Source of the DNA: Cladocopium goreaui
Lineage: Eukaryota > Sar > Dinophyceae > Suessiales > Symbiodiniaceae
Length of the DNA: 64,000 bases
NCBI GenBank assembly: GCA_947184155.2
Contig: CAMXCT020001136.1
Coordinates: 279,501-343,500 of the forward strand
Direction: 5' to 3'
Shown here: in pieces, positions 35,001 to 45,757 of the stretch
Numbering within the stretch: position 1 is the stretch's first letter
How the letters are laid out: every line of letters starts with the position of its first letter
Position numbers and translations under genes: made by a program
Notes under the pieces: model-generated
The model's input: only the letters and a program-made list of their open reading frames with translations
Databases searched by the model: none
Told to the model about the DNA's origin: nothing

Positions 35001-38000
35001 AAATAGCCTTTTCAAATTGCATTTGTGAATGGCAGGCTGGGCCCAAAGTTGCACAAAGCCATGTGCCTTCCAAATCTCAGCCACACCACTGGAAGCAAGC
35101 GGTTGGATCCACAAAAACAAATACCTAGTTCAGCACACCATTTGGGCAGAGCCCATGCATATAATCATGCATGTATTGGGTGATTGGTCTCAGAAGGTTC
35201 TGGGACTTCAGCTTGTCACTCAGCAAGAGTGAATGCTGGGAATAATCAACCCCAGAAGCCTGGCTCCACCTTCTTAACTCGGTTTTGTTGCACTCTTGCA
35301 TCCTTGCCCACGAGGACAGGATTTCTTGGTCTGTTGCAACATCCAACAGAGAGTTTCAGTCTTTTAAGACCTCCCTGTAAAAGTACCTCAGAATGAGGAT
35401 GAGCATATTTGTTGTCAAACGTGTGCTCCGGGGTCGCCTGAAACATGGCCAATGCTGGCTGCCAGCTGTGAGACTTGCTCACTCCTCTTCCCGAGCAACG
35501 TCAACCAACTCCCAGAATTTGACAGCGTGGCCCCAAACTGGGCAGATGAACAGTAAATTGCCCATGTATTCCTAGAATTCCCTGCCAATTGGTTGCCAGG
35601 GTGCAGTTCATCTACATAAAGAATGCAAGACCAAGGGTTGTTGAAGGAACCAGGGTTGTTGTCATGTACCTTGTCAAATAATCCGCAAAGCAGCCACCAG
35701 CTGCATAAGCACCAGCCAAATAGTTAAAGATGTTGGCAAATGCCAATTCCACAGGGTCCTCTCCCAAAATCATAGCTGAAGGCCAGCAATGACCTGCTCA
35801 ACAAACTCTCTGATTTGTTTCCTTTTGTGACTAGCAGGAATGCCTTCCTGGGCTGCCAAAGTCAATATTGCTTCCAGGGCTGACTGGCTGCAAAATGGGA
35901 TTCTCTGTTTAAAACTTTGCAATTTTGGAAAGTCTGGCATGGCTGGCTGGAAGCATTTCTTTGCAGAAAGGTGATAAAAGTAATCTTGGACAATGTTGGA
36001 GTATGACTGTGTGAAAGGCAAAAACTAGTGTTCCATGGCCTGCTGCGAAACCTGCTGCTAACATGGCCTCCAAATATGTCATTTGCAGATTTGGCACACA
36101 TTGCCTTGGGCCAGGCCTTGCTTCATGCAGTAGCCTTGCAGAAAGCTGTGCCCACAATGCTGTGCTACTGATTCAAACATATTCAAACAAAAAAGCCCTT
36201 GCAGGCAAACGGATTTCAAATGATAGCTCTTGAAGCCAAAACTGAAAAACAACAAGCAGAACCAAGGGCAGCACTGCAAGTTAGTGGTCACTTACTTTCA
36301 TGCTGGAAAATATGTCTAGATAAGTATGTCAAGAGAAAGCCTAAGCGTTTCTGTTTTCCCCCACTGCCTGTATGATTTACCATTGCTGTGTTTGCATGGT
36401 TATTTACCACAAGGCAGCCCACGATCTTTTGTCTGACCAAGGAAATATTTACACTTCCTTTTGTTCCCCTGCTGCCTTTCTTGTTACCACTTGTTGTATT
36501 CCTGTCTTGAACTGAGACTGAGTCCCCCCAAAGTAGGGAGACTGGCACTTGTCACAGCCACTCACACTGCCACGGCATCTGACACATCCATAGATTCCTT
36601 TGAGGAAAGCTGGTGTGACATGATTTGCTTCCTCAGCATTCTTCTTCACAATGGCCTTTTGCTTGGGCTCTGCTTTGGCTAGGGTTTTCTTAGAAGCTGG
36701 CCTCTTCATGGCAGTATCCAAATCATTGCCCTTCCTCTTGGTGAGCATGTGTTTGGCCTCAGCTTCATAGTCCTCAAGGCTTTTGCCTGGGTGCCATCAT
36801 TTCCTCCAGCAGGTGCAGCACAGTCAGAAGGTGCAGGTAGAGGCAAAACAGCTGGAACTGCCGGCAAAGCTTTGGGAGTCAGGAGTCCCTTGGGCCGGCC
36901 CCATCTGAGAGCAAGGAGTTGCTGGAAGGAGGCTTCTCCAAGCTATCATTGTTCAAGATTTTCTGGCTCAAGGCATCCAAAGCTCTGGCCTGTTTCTCCA
37001 TCATGTCAAAGAGATGGGTGGTCACCATACTGTTTGTAGGATCTTTCCCTGTCGAAGGCTCTGCTGGCAACTGCTGAGAGGTTGCCTGTGGAGTGGCCAC
37101 AGCCCTGAGTTCCTTGGCAGTTCCGCTCACCGTGACTTTCTTGGCAATGCTTCCAAGGTTTATCATATGACTGGTAGCGAGCAAGCAGAAAGCCTGCAAG
37201 TGTTTATGTTCAAATGGAAATATGTATACGTGTCCATGTGTGTGTGTGTGTGTTCAGGGATTATGTCATGGCTAAATTTTGACTTCAAAATTATCAGCTT
37301 GAAAGCAGCCATCACCAAAGATTCTACAAACCCAGTGCCTCCCCAATGTCGTGGGGGCTAGGTGGGTACCTTGCCAAACCAGCATGCAGAGGTTGAGACA
37401 CCACAGCCTCGAACGTATCCAGCACAAAATTTGTACATGTCAAAAACTGGAGGCAAGACATTGGTGATTTCACCTGAAGGCTGACCAAAAAGGATGTCAA
37501 GTACTTCTTGGTGTCTTCTTTGAGGCTTTTCAACCCACACACTTTGATTCTTTTGATCAGCATGTGGGTAGCATCAACTGTGTTGATGCCATTCTGCATC
37601 TGCTGCCATTCGCTTTGGGACAGGTAGTTCCAAGGCGTGGTCATGCTTTGATTGAAGAGGCTGCCCTTGATTCGAGAAATGCTTGCAACTCTGCCTTCGT
37701 GTCAGCAGTCAAGATGCCATTTTGAACAGCATCAGGACGCTTCAAGAAGTTAGAAGCAGCGAGCATTTGGACACCATTCACTTTGGACTGCAAAGCTTCC
37801 TGCATTCGTGGCACCAGCTGTGAACCAGCGTTCCTTTGGTAAATCGCTTCCATATCACTAATCTCCTTGACTAAGTCCTCAACGTCCCAAGTAGCCATGG
37901 TGATCAAAGGATCTAGGCTAAGGTGAGCCCACAATTCCTATGGGCCCACTGCAGCAGAAGCAGAAGAGAATTGATTCTGCTAACCTTCAAAGTTAGAATT

Positions 38001-41000
38001 ATGACAGCTCCTTTGGGCATGGGATAAAGGAGTTTAAGCCTTTACATGAAAGCCCCTTTGGGCAGAAACAATTTAGTTTACAAAATAAAATGAAAGCCCT
38101 ATCAGCAAAACCTGTAGCAAGAGTCGGTGGGAATGGGTTCTGGGACCCTTTAAGGTTAGAAGCATATAAACTTCAGTGGGCTCTCATACCCAACCCTGGA
38201 CCTTTACATGAAAGCCCCTTGGGCATAAACCACAATAGTTTCAAAATAGCAGGAAAGGCCACTGGGCCAGAAGAAAACAAGTACACCACATGGTGTTTTT
38301 TTAAAATATTTTTTCTCCCCCCACAGTATTTTGATTCCACCCAAGTATGTTTTCATCCAGGCTTTCCATGCACTATGGGCATACAGCTGCAGCTATCAGG
38401 CGCAGATAGCATCGCCAGAAGGAACAGGGACCCCAGCCAACATGTAACTGATTTTGATCAAGTTCTTCAGGCTGGCAGGCAAAAGATGTGGGCCTTCATT
38501 CTGCTTGAAGTGCTCAAGAGCATCCTGCCTGAGCAAGCGAGCAATTTGTTTACGTCTATCCTCATACTACCTGAGTTCCCGTATGCTTTAAAAACATGAT
38601 GAATTTCAACCTGGTAACCAAGAATCAAAGCCTGATTGATGAATCTCGACATACCAGAGGCTCTTCCATCCATTGGATGAGGTCCAGGTTTGAAACTGTC
38701 GAGATACCATTGGATCAGTGGCTGAACCCCGTGCCTGACCCCTATTACTGGACATCCTGACAGCTTACACCTTGACAAGAAAAATGCAAAGGACACATGT
38801 CTGATGCACTAATGGAACACCAAAACCTGAAGCATCAATGTGCTATACTTGTGACAGCTTCAAAAAATGAAAGCATCAATGTGCTTTTTGGCTAAAAAAA
38901 TGAAAGCCCTAAAGGCTGCTTATGTAAAAACTACATTATTTTTTTTGATAGTTGTGCCAAATAGTAAACCAAATTAATATCAAAATCTGAAAAGTAAACA
39001 ATATACTATTGTAGGTTCAAGTTAAGGTTCTGAATTGAAATGCCAACTGTTTGTTTTCCAATTTAGATTTCTGAATTGACATGGAGATTGTTTGATTTTC
39101 AATTTGGAATTCTGAATTGAAATGGTGATCGTTTGATTTTCAAGGTAGATTTCTGATTGAAATGGTGAATGTTTGATTTTCTATTAGATTTCTGAATTTA
39201 AATGGCGACTGTTTGATTTTCAATTTAAATTTCTGAATTGAAATGGTGACTGTTGGATTTTCAATTTCGATTTCCGAATTGAAAATTGCGACTGCTTTAT
39301 TTTCAATTTAGAAACAGAATTGAAATTCTTACTGTTTGATAGTTTGATATAAGGTTTTTTTTTAACCACCCAGGCTTTGCTGGAGTCAGTAAGATCTTAG
39401 GCGAGTACAAGTGTTCAAGCCATACTCACCCTCCAAGTTCTTTTGCCATCCACACTTTTTGACGTAGCCCACCAAAGCTGCCACATACGCCTTCACCCGT
39501 GAAACCTCTTCCCATCGTTATAGTAGGCATCTCATGCTGTGCGCTTCTCCAAGCTTCCAAGCAACTACTAGCCCAGAAACTTTCCTGAACCAACCTCCAC
39601 TAGAAGTTCCTCGAGGAGGCACGAACTCTGGTACCTGAGAATGAACAATACTAAATGCATAGATCAAGAAACTTGAATCCCACACAGAAAGCAAAACCAT
39701 AGAAACATATGATGCTTGAGAAAATGTATGAATTTCCTATCAGATACATCTTGAGTAGAGGACGGCCCAGTCGAAGCTTGAGAGCCTTTTTGTTTGGTGC
39801 AATAAAGAAGCTTCTTCACCTGGTCAGGAGTACAGGTCAACCTCCCCCATTGCTTCTGGAACTGGACCAGGTAGTTCTTTGGGGATGCATGCTGCTGAAG
39901 CCTCAGAGGGGGTACTTCAGGAGTGGCAGGTGCCAACAAACCAACATCAGGTTGAACTGGCAAAACCGTAGTTGCACTGGCTGGTGAAGACGCGCAGATA
40001 CCTGGACTTGGGCCAGGTGCCATTGCCATAGAAGCTTCAAGTAGTGGTGCACCTGGGTGTTTGGGTTTAGAACCTTCCACTTCTCGCAGAAAACCAGATC
40101 CACTACTGGGCTCACCTGGTGGCTGTTCTGGCAGGTCAGGCATCAGGCCATCCATCTGCAGCCTGTATGCAAAGTTCACCAAGAGGTCCAAGGTCTGCTT
40201 TTGCAACTCTTCTTCATTCAAAGGATCCTGAGAGGGGACGACAGCGGGGCCAAAAACAATGAAGTGATGAGTATGACAAAATGAAGGGGTTGGCCGCCAT
40301 CACCCTCCCTCTTCATCACTACAGGTGGAAGTGGTGGAACATGTTTGCATTGCTTTGTTGCTTGTGTTACATGCCCATGAGGTTCCTTTAAGGTTTTTTC
40401 TATAAAACTATGCTTAATACTAAGATTGCAACTGCAACTACAAACTCCTGACAACCAAAACATTCCCATGCATGAGCGCACAAGAGTCCCAAACTTGCAT
40501 GTTCCAAAACTTTGTAGCTTGCAGGGATGGAAAGCAACACAATTGACACTGGAGGACTCTTCTGCCCAGAGTTCAAATTGGCGTGCGTTCGCGCGTGCTG
40601 GTGACAGCATCTCTTGGAGCAGAAAACGGACGCTGCGCAGGTTGAGGGGCAAGGGAAAAAATTGCGACTTTCTGTTGAACTTGTACACACATGTAGACAT
40701 ATTTACTTGTGTATATAGTATATATGCATATAGAATGACGTTTGATTACGTTTGTGCGAGGAGGAACGAAATAGACCCCAAAGGTCCCTGCCACATATAT
40801 ATATATATATTCAATATTAGGCCGATGGAATTGGTTCTTGATTCATGTTGGAATGGGACGTCCCTCCCTCCGTATGGATAGATTCGGTGCCACGGATCCA
40901 TTTTTTGCCATCCTATCGAACAAATTTCTCCGTTTGGAAATAGTGGTTCATAGCCATCCCTGTTGGTTTTTAATGATTTTTATATCCCCAACAGGGATGG

Positions 41001-41124
41001 GTATGAACCACTATTAATGATTTTTAATGATTTTTATATGCCAGAAATCCCAGTTTTTGAATATGCGCTTAGCAGGTCCAGGAAACTCCGCGCTGCAAAG
41101 CTGTTCTGCCACTGCACTGGCCTG
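19757..41124 (-). CDS. Coiled-coil protein, more than 20 small exons, 5' end unresolved
   Basis: Unrecognised protein rich in Glu, Arg, Gln and Leu. Best exons: 27708-27607, 27265-27195, 27006-26969, 25399-25351, 24972-24914, 24712-24643, 23947-23897, 23527-23504, 22634-22599, 21979-21946, 20295-20259, 20089-20056 and the terminal 19830-19757 (stop TGA). Phases agree across most joins, for example 25399 to 23504 and 20295 to 19757. Typical peptides: AAEDAAFAQRELEMN, DRARELARLLQE, ESLRLSFAMENELAEK, QQKVQEEAQKARSS, ALQEADRFRVLAQRRRE, FELQRLRDIVE. Weaker candidates are 22876, 22224, 21157, 20971, 28526, 28878, 29685-29656, 30230-30181 (AQLRLERLKRRGEQHP), 30513, 40632 and 41124 (QASAVAEQLCSAEF). 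No globular domain was seen; a cytoskeletal or basal-body role would be a guess. The upstream exons lie beyond a satellite and a decayed transposon, so these could also be two genes. Confidence 0.62.
21311..21440. repeat. Perfect 65-bp tandem duplication
   Basis: 21311-21375 and 21376-21440 read identically, beginning CTACCATATCTACCATGG. It lies in an intron. Absence of differences implies a very recent duplication or an assembly artefact. Confidence 0.9.
23645..23812. repeat. GATA/GATC-type tetranucleotide array
   Basis: Runs of GATA interrupted by GATCGATC and GACA units over about 165 bp, in an intron of the coiled-coil gene. Reading frames here are repeat artefacts. Confidence 0.9.
25425..25550. 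repeat. AT-rich inverted repeats around AATAATTGG
   Basis: TATTATTCAAATAATTGG occurs twice, with a complementary CCAATTATTTGA between the copies; a related partial copy lies at about 25877. The stretch can fold into alternative hairpins. It lies in an intron. Confidence 0.6.
25683..25763 (+). repeat. Interstitial telomere-type repeat, (T)TTTAGGG
   Basis: About ten tandem copies of TTTAGGG or TTTTAGGG with a few variants (CTTAGGG, TTTGGGG, TTTAGGAT). TTTAGGG is the Arabidopsis-type telomere repeat reported in dinoflagellates. The block is internal, in an intron, and degenerate. Confidence 0.88.
26149..26592. repeat. ATGT/ATCT tetranucleotide microsatellite
   Basis: A long array of ATGC, ATGT, ATCT, ATAT and finally GATT units in blocks. 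It yields open frames of Tyr/Met/Cys/Val in three plus frames, which are artefacts. Confidence 0.95.
27521..27600. repeat. CAA/CCA-rich trinucleotide tract
   Basis: ACAACAACAACAACC-type sequence after a short ACAC run, with complementary GTT/GTG on the minus strand. Intronic. Confidence 0.85.
27762..27867. repeat. Repeated hairpin motif TTTTGCCAATGGAAAAACTATG
   Basis: Direct copies at 27762-27783 and 27846-27867 flank a partly complementary copy (CATAGTTTTTCCA at 27812-27824), so the stretch can pair in two ways. It is intronic. The ATGGAAAA core recalls the 105-bp foldback family, but the TACCCTCTGG ends are missing. Confidence 0.55.
28022..28130. mobile_element. TA-flanked foldback element, copy 1
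   Basis: TA plus CCCTCTGGTAAAC at the left, CCAGAGGG plus TA at the right, with inner arms AACTATGGAAAAT and its complement. About 105 bp, no coding capacity. TA at both ends suggests a mariner-type target duplication, hence a MITE. Intronic. Confidence 0.8.
28635..28740. mobile_element. TA-flanked foldback element, copy 2
   Basis: The best-preserved hairpin in this group: left arm TACCCTCTGGTGAACTAACA pairs with the right end over about 40 bases. The base change in one arm (GTGAAC) is matched in the other (GTTCAC), so the arms vary together. Confidence 0.85.
28954..29515. repeat. ATGT/CTAT tetra- and octanucleotide microsatellite
   Basis: About 560 bp of ATGT then CTATGTAT units with CTCT and GAAT variants. 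The open frames of up to 279 codons overlapping it are repeat artefacts. Confidence 0.95.
30603..30672. repeat. AT-dinucleotide palindromic tract
   Basis: Alternating TA with phase changes, immediately before the AATCCTTTT satellite. Confidence 0.85.
30740..33710. repeat. Self-complementary AATCCTTTT satellite with higher-order structure
   Basis: About 3 kb built from runs of AATCCTTTT and the complement AAAAGGATT on either side of a CTCCAGAGCCTTTTGGAGG centre, so each block is a palindrome. Two non-palindromic modules recur: GGTCCGGAATTCCCGGCC (nine copies, near 31086, 31438, 31803, 32045, 32187, 32557, 32928, 33236, 33537) and GCTGGGCTTTTCTTGG (eight copies), giving larger units of roughly 300-370 bp. 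Reading frames inside are artefacts. It lies in a presumed intron of the coiled-coil gene. Confidence 0.92.
33711..33960. repeat. GC-rich tandem repeat, four units of 54-67 bp
   Basis: Units start AGGTTCAACAGGGTTCCGG and end CAGAGCCAGGTC; lengths are about 55, 63, 67 and 54. It abuts the satellite directly. The last two units read on plus as GGFGAEPGQVQQGSGEG-like peptide, but unit lengths not divisible by three break the frame, so no gene is called. Confidence 0.85.
34130..37898 (-). pseudogene. Decayed transposon-like gene, many frameshifts
   Basis: Pieces read in order on the minus strand: 37898 start MATWDVEDLVKEISDMEA, frame switch near 37672 into KGSLFNQSMTTPWNYLSQ, another near 37480, a Ser/Pro linker (37140-36879), a basic piece with CVRCRGSVSGCDKC (36748-36500), a segment at 36157-35770, RPITQYMHDYMHGLC (about 35180), PKMHWSLH (about 34725) and, in another frame, ERKHKGTRKHGN (about 34640). 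The HWxLH and ERKHK motifs with the DYMHG block look like a repeated dinoflagellate transposase-like protein, but the family was not identified with certainty. Several indels leave no usable frame. Confidence 0.6.
38400..38575 (-). pseudogene. Fragment of an Arg/Lys-rich protein
   Basis: One minus frame reads YEDRRKQIARLLRQDALEHF, then a HLLPASLKNLIKIS segment, and stops near 38400. Composition is protein-like and differs from the intergenic background. It lies upstream of the decayed transposon-like gene and may be another piece of it. Confidence 0.45.
39010..39350. repeat. Imperfect tandem repeat, unit about 55-60 bp
   Basis: About six copies of a unit with TTTCTGAATTGAAATGG, then GACTGTTTGATTTTCAATTT. 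Copies differ by several bases each. No coding potential. Confidence 0.8.
39664..40221 (-). pseudogene. Pro/Ala-rich open frame, possibly an exon of the decayed element
   Basis: 185 codons starting MNEEELQKQTLDLLVNFAYR. A helical start, a Pro/Gly/Ser-rich middle, and a QFQKQWGRLTCTPDQVKKLL block near 39800. No domain recognised. The end may run past a splice site into intron. It shares strand and neighbourhood with the decayed transposon-like gene. Confidence 0.45.
40940..41014. repeat. 27-bp inverted repeat with 21-nt loop
   Basis: Arms 40940-40966 and 40988-41014 pair with one mismatch (ATAGTGGTTCATAGCCATCC pairs with the right arm). It differs in sequence from the 105-bp foldback family. 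Confidence 0.85.
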
Positions 41125-43740
41125 CTGCAAGATCAGGAAGGCACAGAAAGGCGGGGAAACCGATCGAAATATGTTGAAGACGAATTGGTTGGGATGTTCC
41201 GAATATCCTGCATGGATTGAAGATCGAATGGCAATGTCCCAATTTGATCTATTTTGCTCAAAATTATCAGGGATGATTGGAGCGGGAAAAGGGCTTTCCA
41301 TTTTTGGAAAATGACGGATCTGCTGATGCCATGATGATCAGCAGCTCACTGGGAATAATTCCAGGTCCAATGGCACTGTTTGCTGCCATCATGCCTATCA
41401 AAATCTATATTGGAATCGTACCATGTGATGTCAATATCATGTCTTATCATCACGACCAAAAATGGAAATGCGGAAGACAACATCATACCACAGTAATGTA
41501 ATTCTATATTAGACATGATTATACTACTGTGTCGCGTCTTCTCGTAGCATGTCACACCTTTAGCCAACCTCTTCCATCCCCTTCTCCCAGCCTCATTGGA
41601 CCTGCACAGACAGTGAAGTTCATGAACCAACCATGTCGATTCCAAGTCCCCAAGAGTGGTTCCTAGTGATTTACTAGAGGTTGCCGCTGATTTTTGCAAT
41701 GGGATCTGGGGACCAAAACTGAGATATGACCAGCTCGGTGGATCAACCAGCTGATTACCAGCTGTTTTTTCTGTGAAAACTCGGGTACTGTTTGGGTTAC
41801 CATATGTTACCATGTTGATTAGAGTCTTGAATGCTGAAGAGCCACTGCGTCATTGTTACATCACTCTGCACCACTAGCTCTCGCTCCAGTTTGTGCTTGT
41901 CTTTTTGTCTATCTCAAGCAGGTTCTGGCAACGGGTCATTTTGTCCTTGACATAGTTGCTGTTGCTCTGGTAACTTTGGCTGTTATGTCTGCATCCCTGT
42001 TGCTGTTCTTTCTGTTGTTGCCGCTGTTGCTGCCCATCACAATCAAAGGTGCTGTGACACAGACTTTTCAACCACAATTGGATCATGGCTCTACCTTGCG
42101 GCCTTGCGGGTCCTACTTGAGGCTCAAAATTGCACCATCAAATATCGGTCAAAGACAAGTCTTTAGTCCGTCAGGGCAAGACTGCTGCAACCACTCGTTC
42201 TATCTAATAAATACAGACATCCTCAAAATAATTCTCTACCAATGATTGACATTTGCTCCAACAATCTCTCTTTTCTGCAAAAGCGTGAAATTTGAGAGTT
42301 GATAGATTACGAATCGGAGCAGGAATCATGAGAACCTTTGAAGTGCGGCAGCAAGATTCGTCCACACTCAAAATTTGTATGTATGTAATTTGTATTATAC
42401 ATATTATATATATATACATACGTAAATATGTGTATACTGTTTATATATATATATACCAAAGGCTAAATCACGACTCTGAGATCCAAATCAGAAAAAAAAA
42501 CTGCTCACGTCTACATCTCAGTCTCGCCTTCACCCGAAAAATATGGGGAATTTCCCCAACAAAAAGACACCAGCCACTAAGGCGCATTTGGCGCAAAGCG
42601 CTGGGCCGAAGGGGATTTTTGATACGACGAGATTGGCCCAGCAGTCAGGTGTCGTCCATGGGATGTCCTCAATGTCAGATGGAAAACAGTTGCTCTCCGG
42701 TAATCGAACATGGTCATTGAAAATCCCCCAACAGATTTTGTTCATTGACTTCCCCATTGAAAACCTGCATTGATGGATTTCCCATCCACGTCTTGGTGGA
42801 GGGTATATCTATCCTGGATCAGTCACCCGGCGGCAGGGCTCAAGCTCGGCTCAGCAGCAGGCACAACACCATAAGCTGTGCTGTTTTCAGCAACAGCTCT
42901 CGCTCTGAGTTGAACTGAGCTTTTGGGGGAAATGGATGGAAATGGTGGATTTGCCCCATGAAACCATGAGGAAAATTATGATTAACGGGTGGATTTTGAG
43001 GTATCCTTTCTTCAGATAAACCTTAACATGGACTGACATGATATGACCCAGTCCGTAAGCAAAGAGTGGCAGTAGATCTACCACTACCAGTACATGGATT
43101 TGTCTCATACGGGGATACCCTAATTTATGGTCGAAGAAAGTTGGGAACATCATGCCCAACTCACATGTTTTGCGGACACATGTGGACACCGTAGGATTTG
43201 GGGATTCCAGGTGAAAGAACTTGCTGAAGCGGAGTCGAAGGTGATGTGCTCAGAACTTTCTGCTGGACTACGCAACGAGCATGGAATCTCGCTGGTTCGG
43301 TGCGTCGAAATCAGTGACCCAAAAAGCCATGATGAATGATGACTCAAAGCTCATATATATCATATTAATTTTACGGGAAACTTCCAAATTCCAAAGCTTC
43401 CAAAATTGGAATGGGATGGGAATCTGCAAAGATCTGACTGAGAAAATACGAAAATACGTATTTACTATTCAATCGTCAATGGCACTCGCACGGGAATCTA
43501 TCGACCTCCAGGCAAAAGGGGATCCTTTGGGTTCCCTCTTTTGGCTCAGCTCAGTTTTCTTCTGCCTGCGCAGCGATAAGCCGAGCACTTTTGAAGCTGT
43601 TGTGAATGTCCTATGATTCAGACATGGTAAAATTAGACCATTGATTCCATTGACGCCTTACGGTGAAAATCATCTTGATGGGAAAGGAATGACATGCCCT
43701 ACCAGGTGGTGCCCCCAGTTATGGTTTTTAGAAAAAATGT
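41125..43740. other. Stretch with scattered exon-like islands, no gene resolved
   Basis: Islands with protein-like composition: 42543-42650 (open on both strands), minus 42910-42878 (RELLLKTAQLM with AG and GT borders), plus 43211-43290 (VKELAEAESKV after CCAG), minus about 43570-43520 (RQKKTELSQKR). They are short, on mixed strands, and their phases were not chained. The rest is unique intron-like sequence. Confidence 0.35.
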
Positions 43741-43743
43741 AAT

Positions 43744-44620
43744 ATTATTGTGTGTGTATTATATTATATTATATTATATTATATTATATATATATTATTT
43801 TAGTTTATATCATATCATATTATATTATATTATATTATGTTTATCATATTTTATTATATTATATTATAGATTATTATATTGTATTGTATTAGATTATATT
43901 ATATTATATTATATGATTTGATTTTATTTTTATCATATGTTAGTATGTTGTATGATTTTATATTATTATATTTTTATCATATTTTATTACATTAGACTAT
44001 AGATTATTATATTATATTATAGCATATCATATTATATGTTATTATATTTTATTATACTATATTTTATTTTATTATACTATTATATGTTATTTTATTATTA
44101 TATTATAGTTTATTATATTATATTAATTTTATTTTATTATTATATTATTATATTTTATCATTATATTTTATTATCATATTTTATTATTATATTATATTGT
44201 ATTATATTATAAACATATACAAATACATATACATATACACATATAATAATATATATAATATAATATAATATAATATAATATAGTTTATATAATATGTATT
44301 ATTATATTATATATACTATATATATATAATAATATTCTATATTATATACAATATATATAATATTATTTACAATATATATATATAATATTATTTACAATAT
44401 ATATATATGTATAATATAAAATAATATAATATAATATTATATTATATAATATAATATAATATAACATAATATAATACAATACAATATAATATAATATAAC
44501 ATAATATAATATAATATGATATAATATAATATAATATAATATAATATATATAATATATATATATTATAATAGATATGTATGAATAATATATATATATATA
44601 CGTATAATAGATCTACCATA
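43744..44620. repeat. ATATT/TATAA-rich low-complexity region
   Basis: About 880 bp almost purely A and T, first ATATT-type pentamers, then the complementary TATAA runs, so the two halves can pair. No feature was seen inside. Confidence 0.9.
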
Positions 44621-44655
44621 AACGTCCATAAACCCTAGATGTTGGATGTTATTTT

Positions 44656-44736
44656 TTAGTCAACGTTTTTAGCCACGCAAATGGCGCTTGCCGCCTCATC
44701 CGACAGGATCGACTTGAGCATTTGGGGAATCTGCTC
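44656..44736 (-). CDS. Candidate terminal exon
   Basis: After GGTGACAG the minus strand reads EQIPQMLKSILSDEAASA, then a few residues to a TAA at 44658-44656; a GT (TGC followed by GTGGCT) inside would make it internal. It may be the 3' end of the CTD phosphatase gene, but phase with its last resolved exon (ends 45758) does not join directly. Confidence 0.4.
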   Translation of the reverse strand, partial: EQIPQMLKSILSDEAASAICVAKNVD

Positions 44737-45354
44737 CTGTCACCATCAATGGGGCTACCTCAATAGCTGGATGGTTTTTAAGGGAAAATCCTAATCTAAA
44801 ATGAATGATTTAGGGGTACCCCAATTTATGGAAACCGCCATATGGTGGATGGGCCAGCGAAATCCGGTTATCACCAGTTGATGGTAAACATTCCCATTAT
44901 TTATAGGCTTTAAAGACCCTCCTTTTGGTGGTTTATCGGATGTCGCAACCATCCACAGTATGTCATGGGAAATATGGAGGGAAATACGGAGGTAAAAATC
45001 ATGATGGATCTGGTAGTTTCCACCCTTGGTCAAAGAAAGCCACGACTCCCCCCGACTCTGAATGTTGGTAAAACATGGTTAAACCATGTTAAACCAGCCT
45101 CATGGATATTAAATTTTGTTGTTAAACCATATTTAAACCATGATCATTGTCACCAACCAAAATATCATATCCAAAATCCAAGATTGAAATCCTAAAAACA
45201 TCTAAAAACAATCCTCTTCACTTCAACGGCCCCCTGGGAAAACACCCGGTTTTCCCGTGCGCACCACGCGTGCAAGAGACATCAAAATGGGCCTCAAAGA
45301 CGACCGAAGCAATTCCAAGGCAACATTGTAGCTGTTGTACATGACTACCCAAGT

Positions 45355-45520
45355 TACACGGTACACCCCGTGGTATCACTGATACGATTTCTTCGACCAA
45401 GACTCTCCCCAGAACCTGCTTCGTCGTAACATACGGTCAGTGCAAGGTCGACGCGCCCATGGTATCACGTATGGTGACTTTGGCTCTCGAGAAGGTCGTG
45501 GCTACCTACATCGCTATCAT
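45355..45520 (+). CDS. Candidate plus-strand exon of unknown product
   Basis: One plus frame reads KTLPRTCFVVTYGQCKVDAP and then RMVTLALEKVV, with GC-rich third positions. No start, splice sites or family were recognised. The overlapping minus frame is also open, so strand is uncertain. Confidence 0.25.
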
Positions 45521-45757
45521 CATCATCATCATCAATATAGATTTATATCATATTTGTATACCTGTGTATGTATACATATATATACATTATATACATATTA
45601 CAAATATATATATATTGCATTATATTGCTATGTATATATTGCGTTTAAATAATGTTATATTATGATTGTGCTAAAATCTGCTACCCTTATAATATCATTT
45701 CATATGATATATGATTCTATTTTAGGAAACCACCCATGTTTACCATCATCTGAGGGC

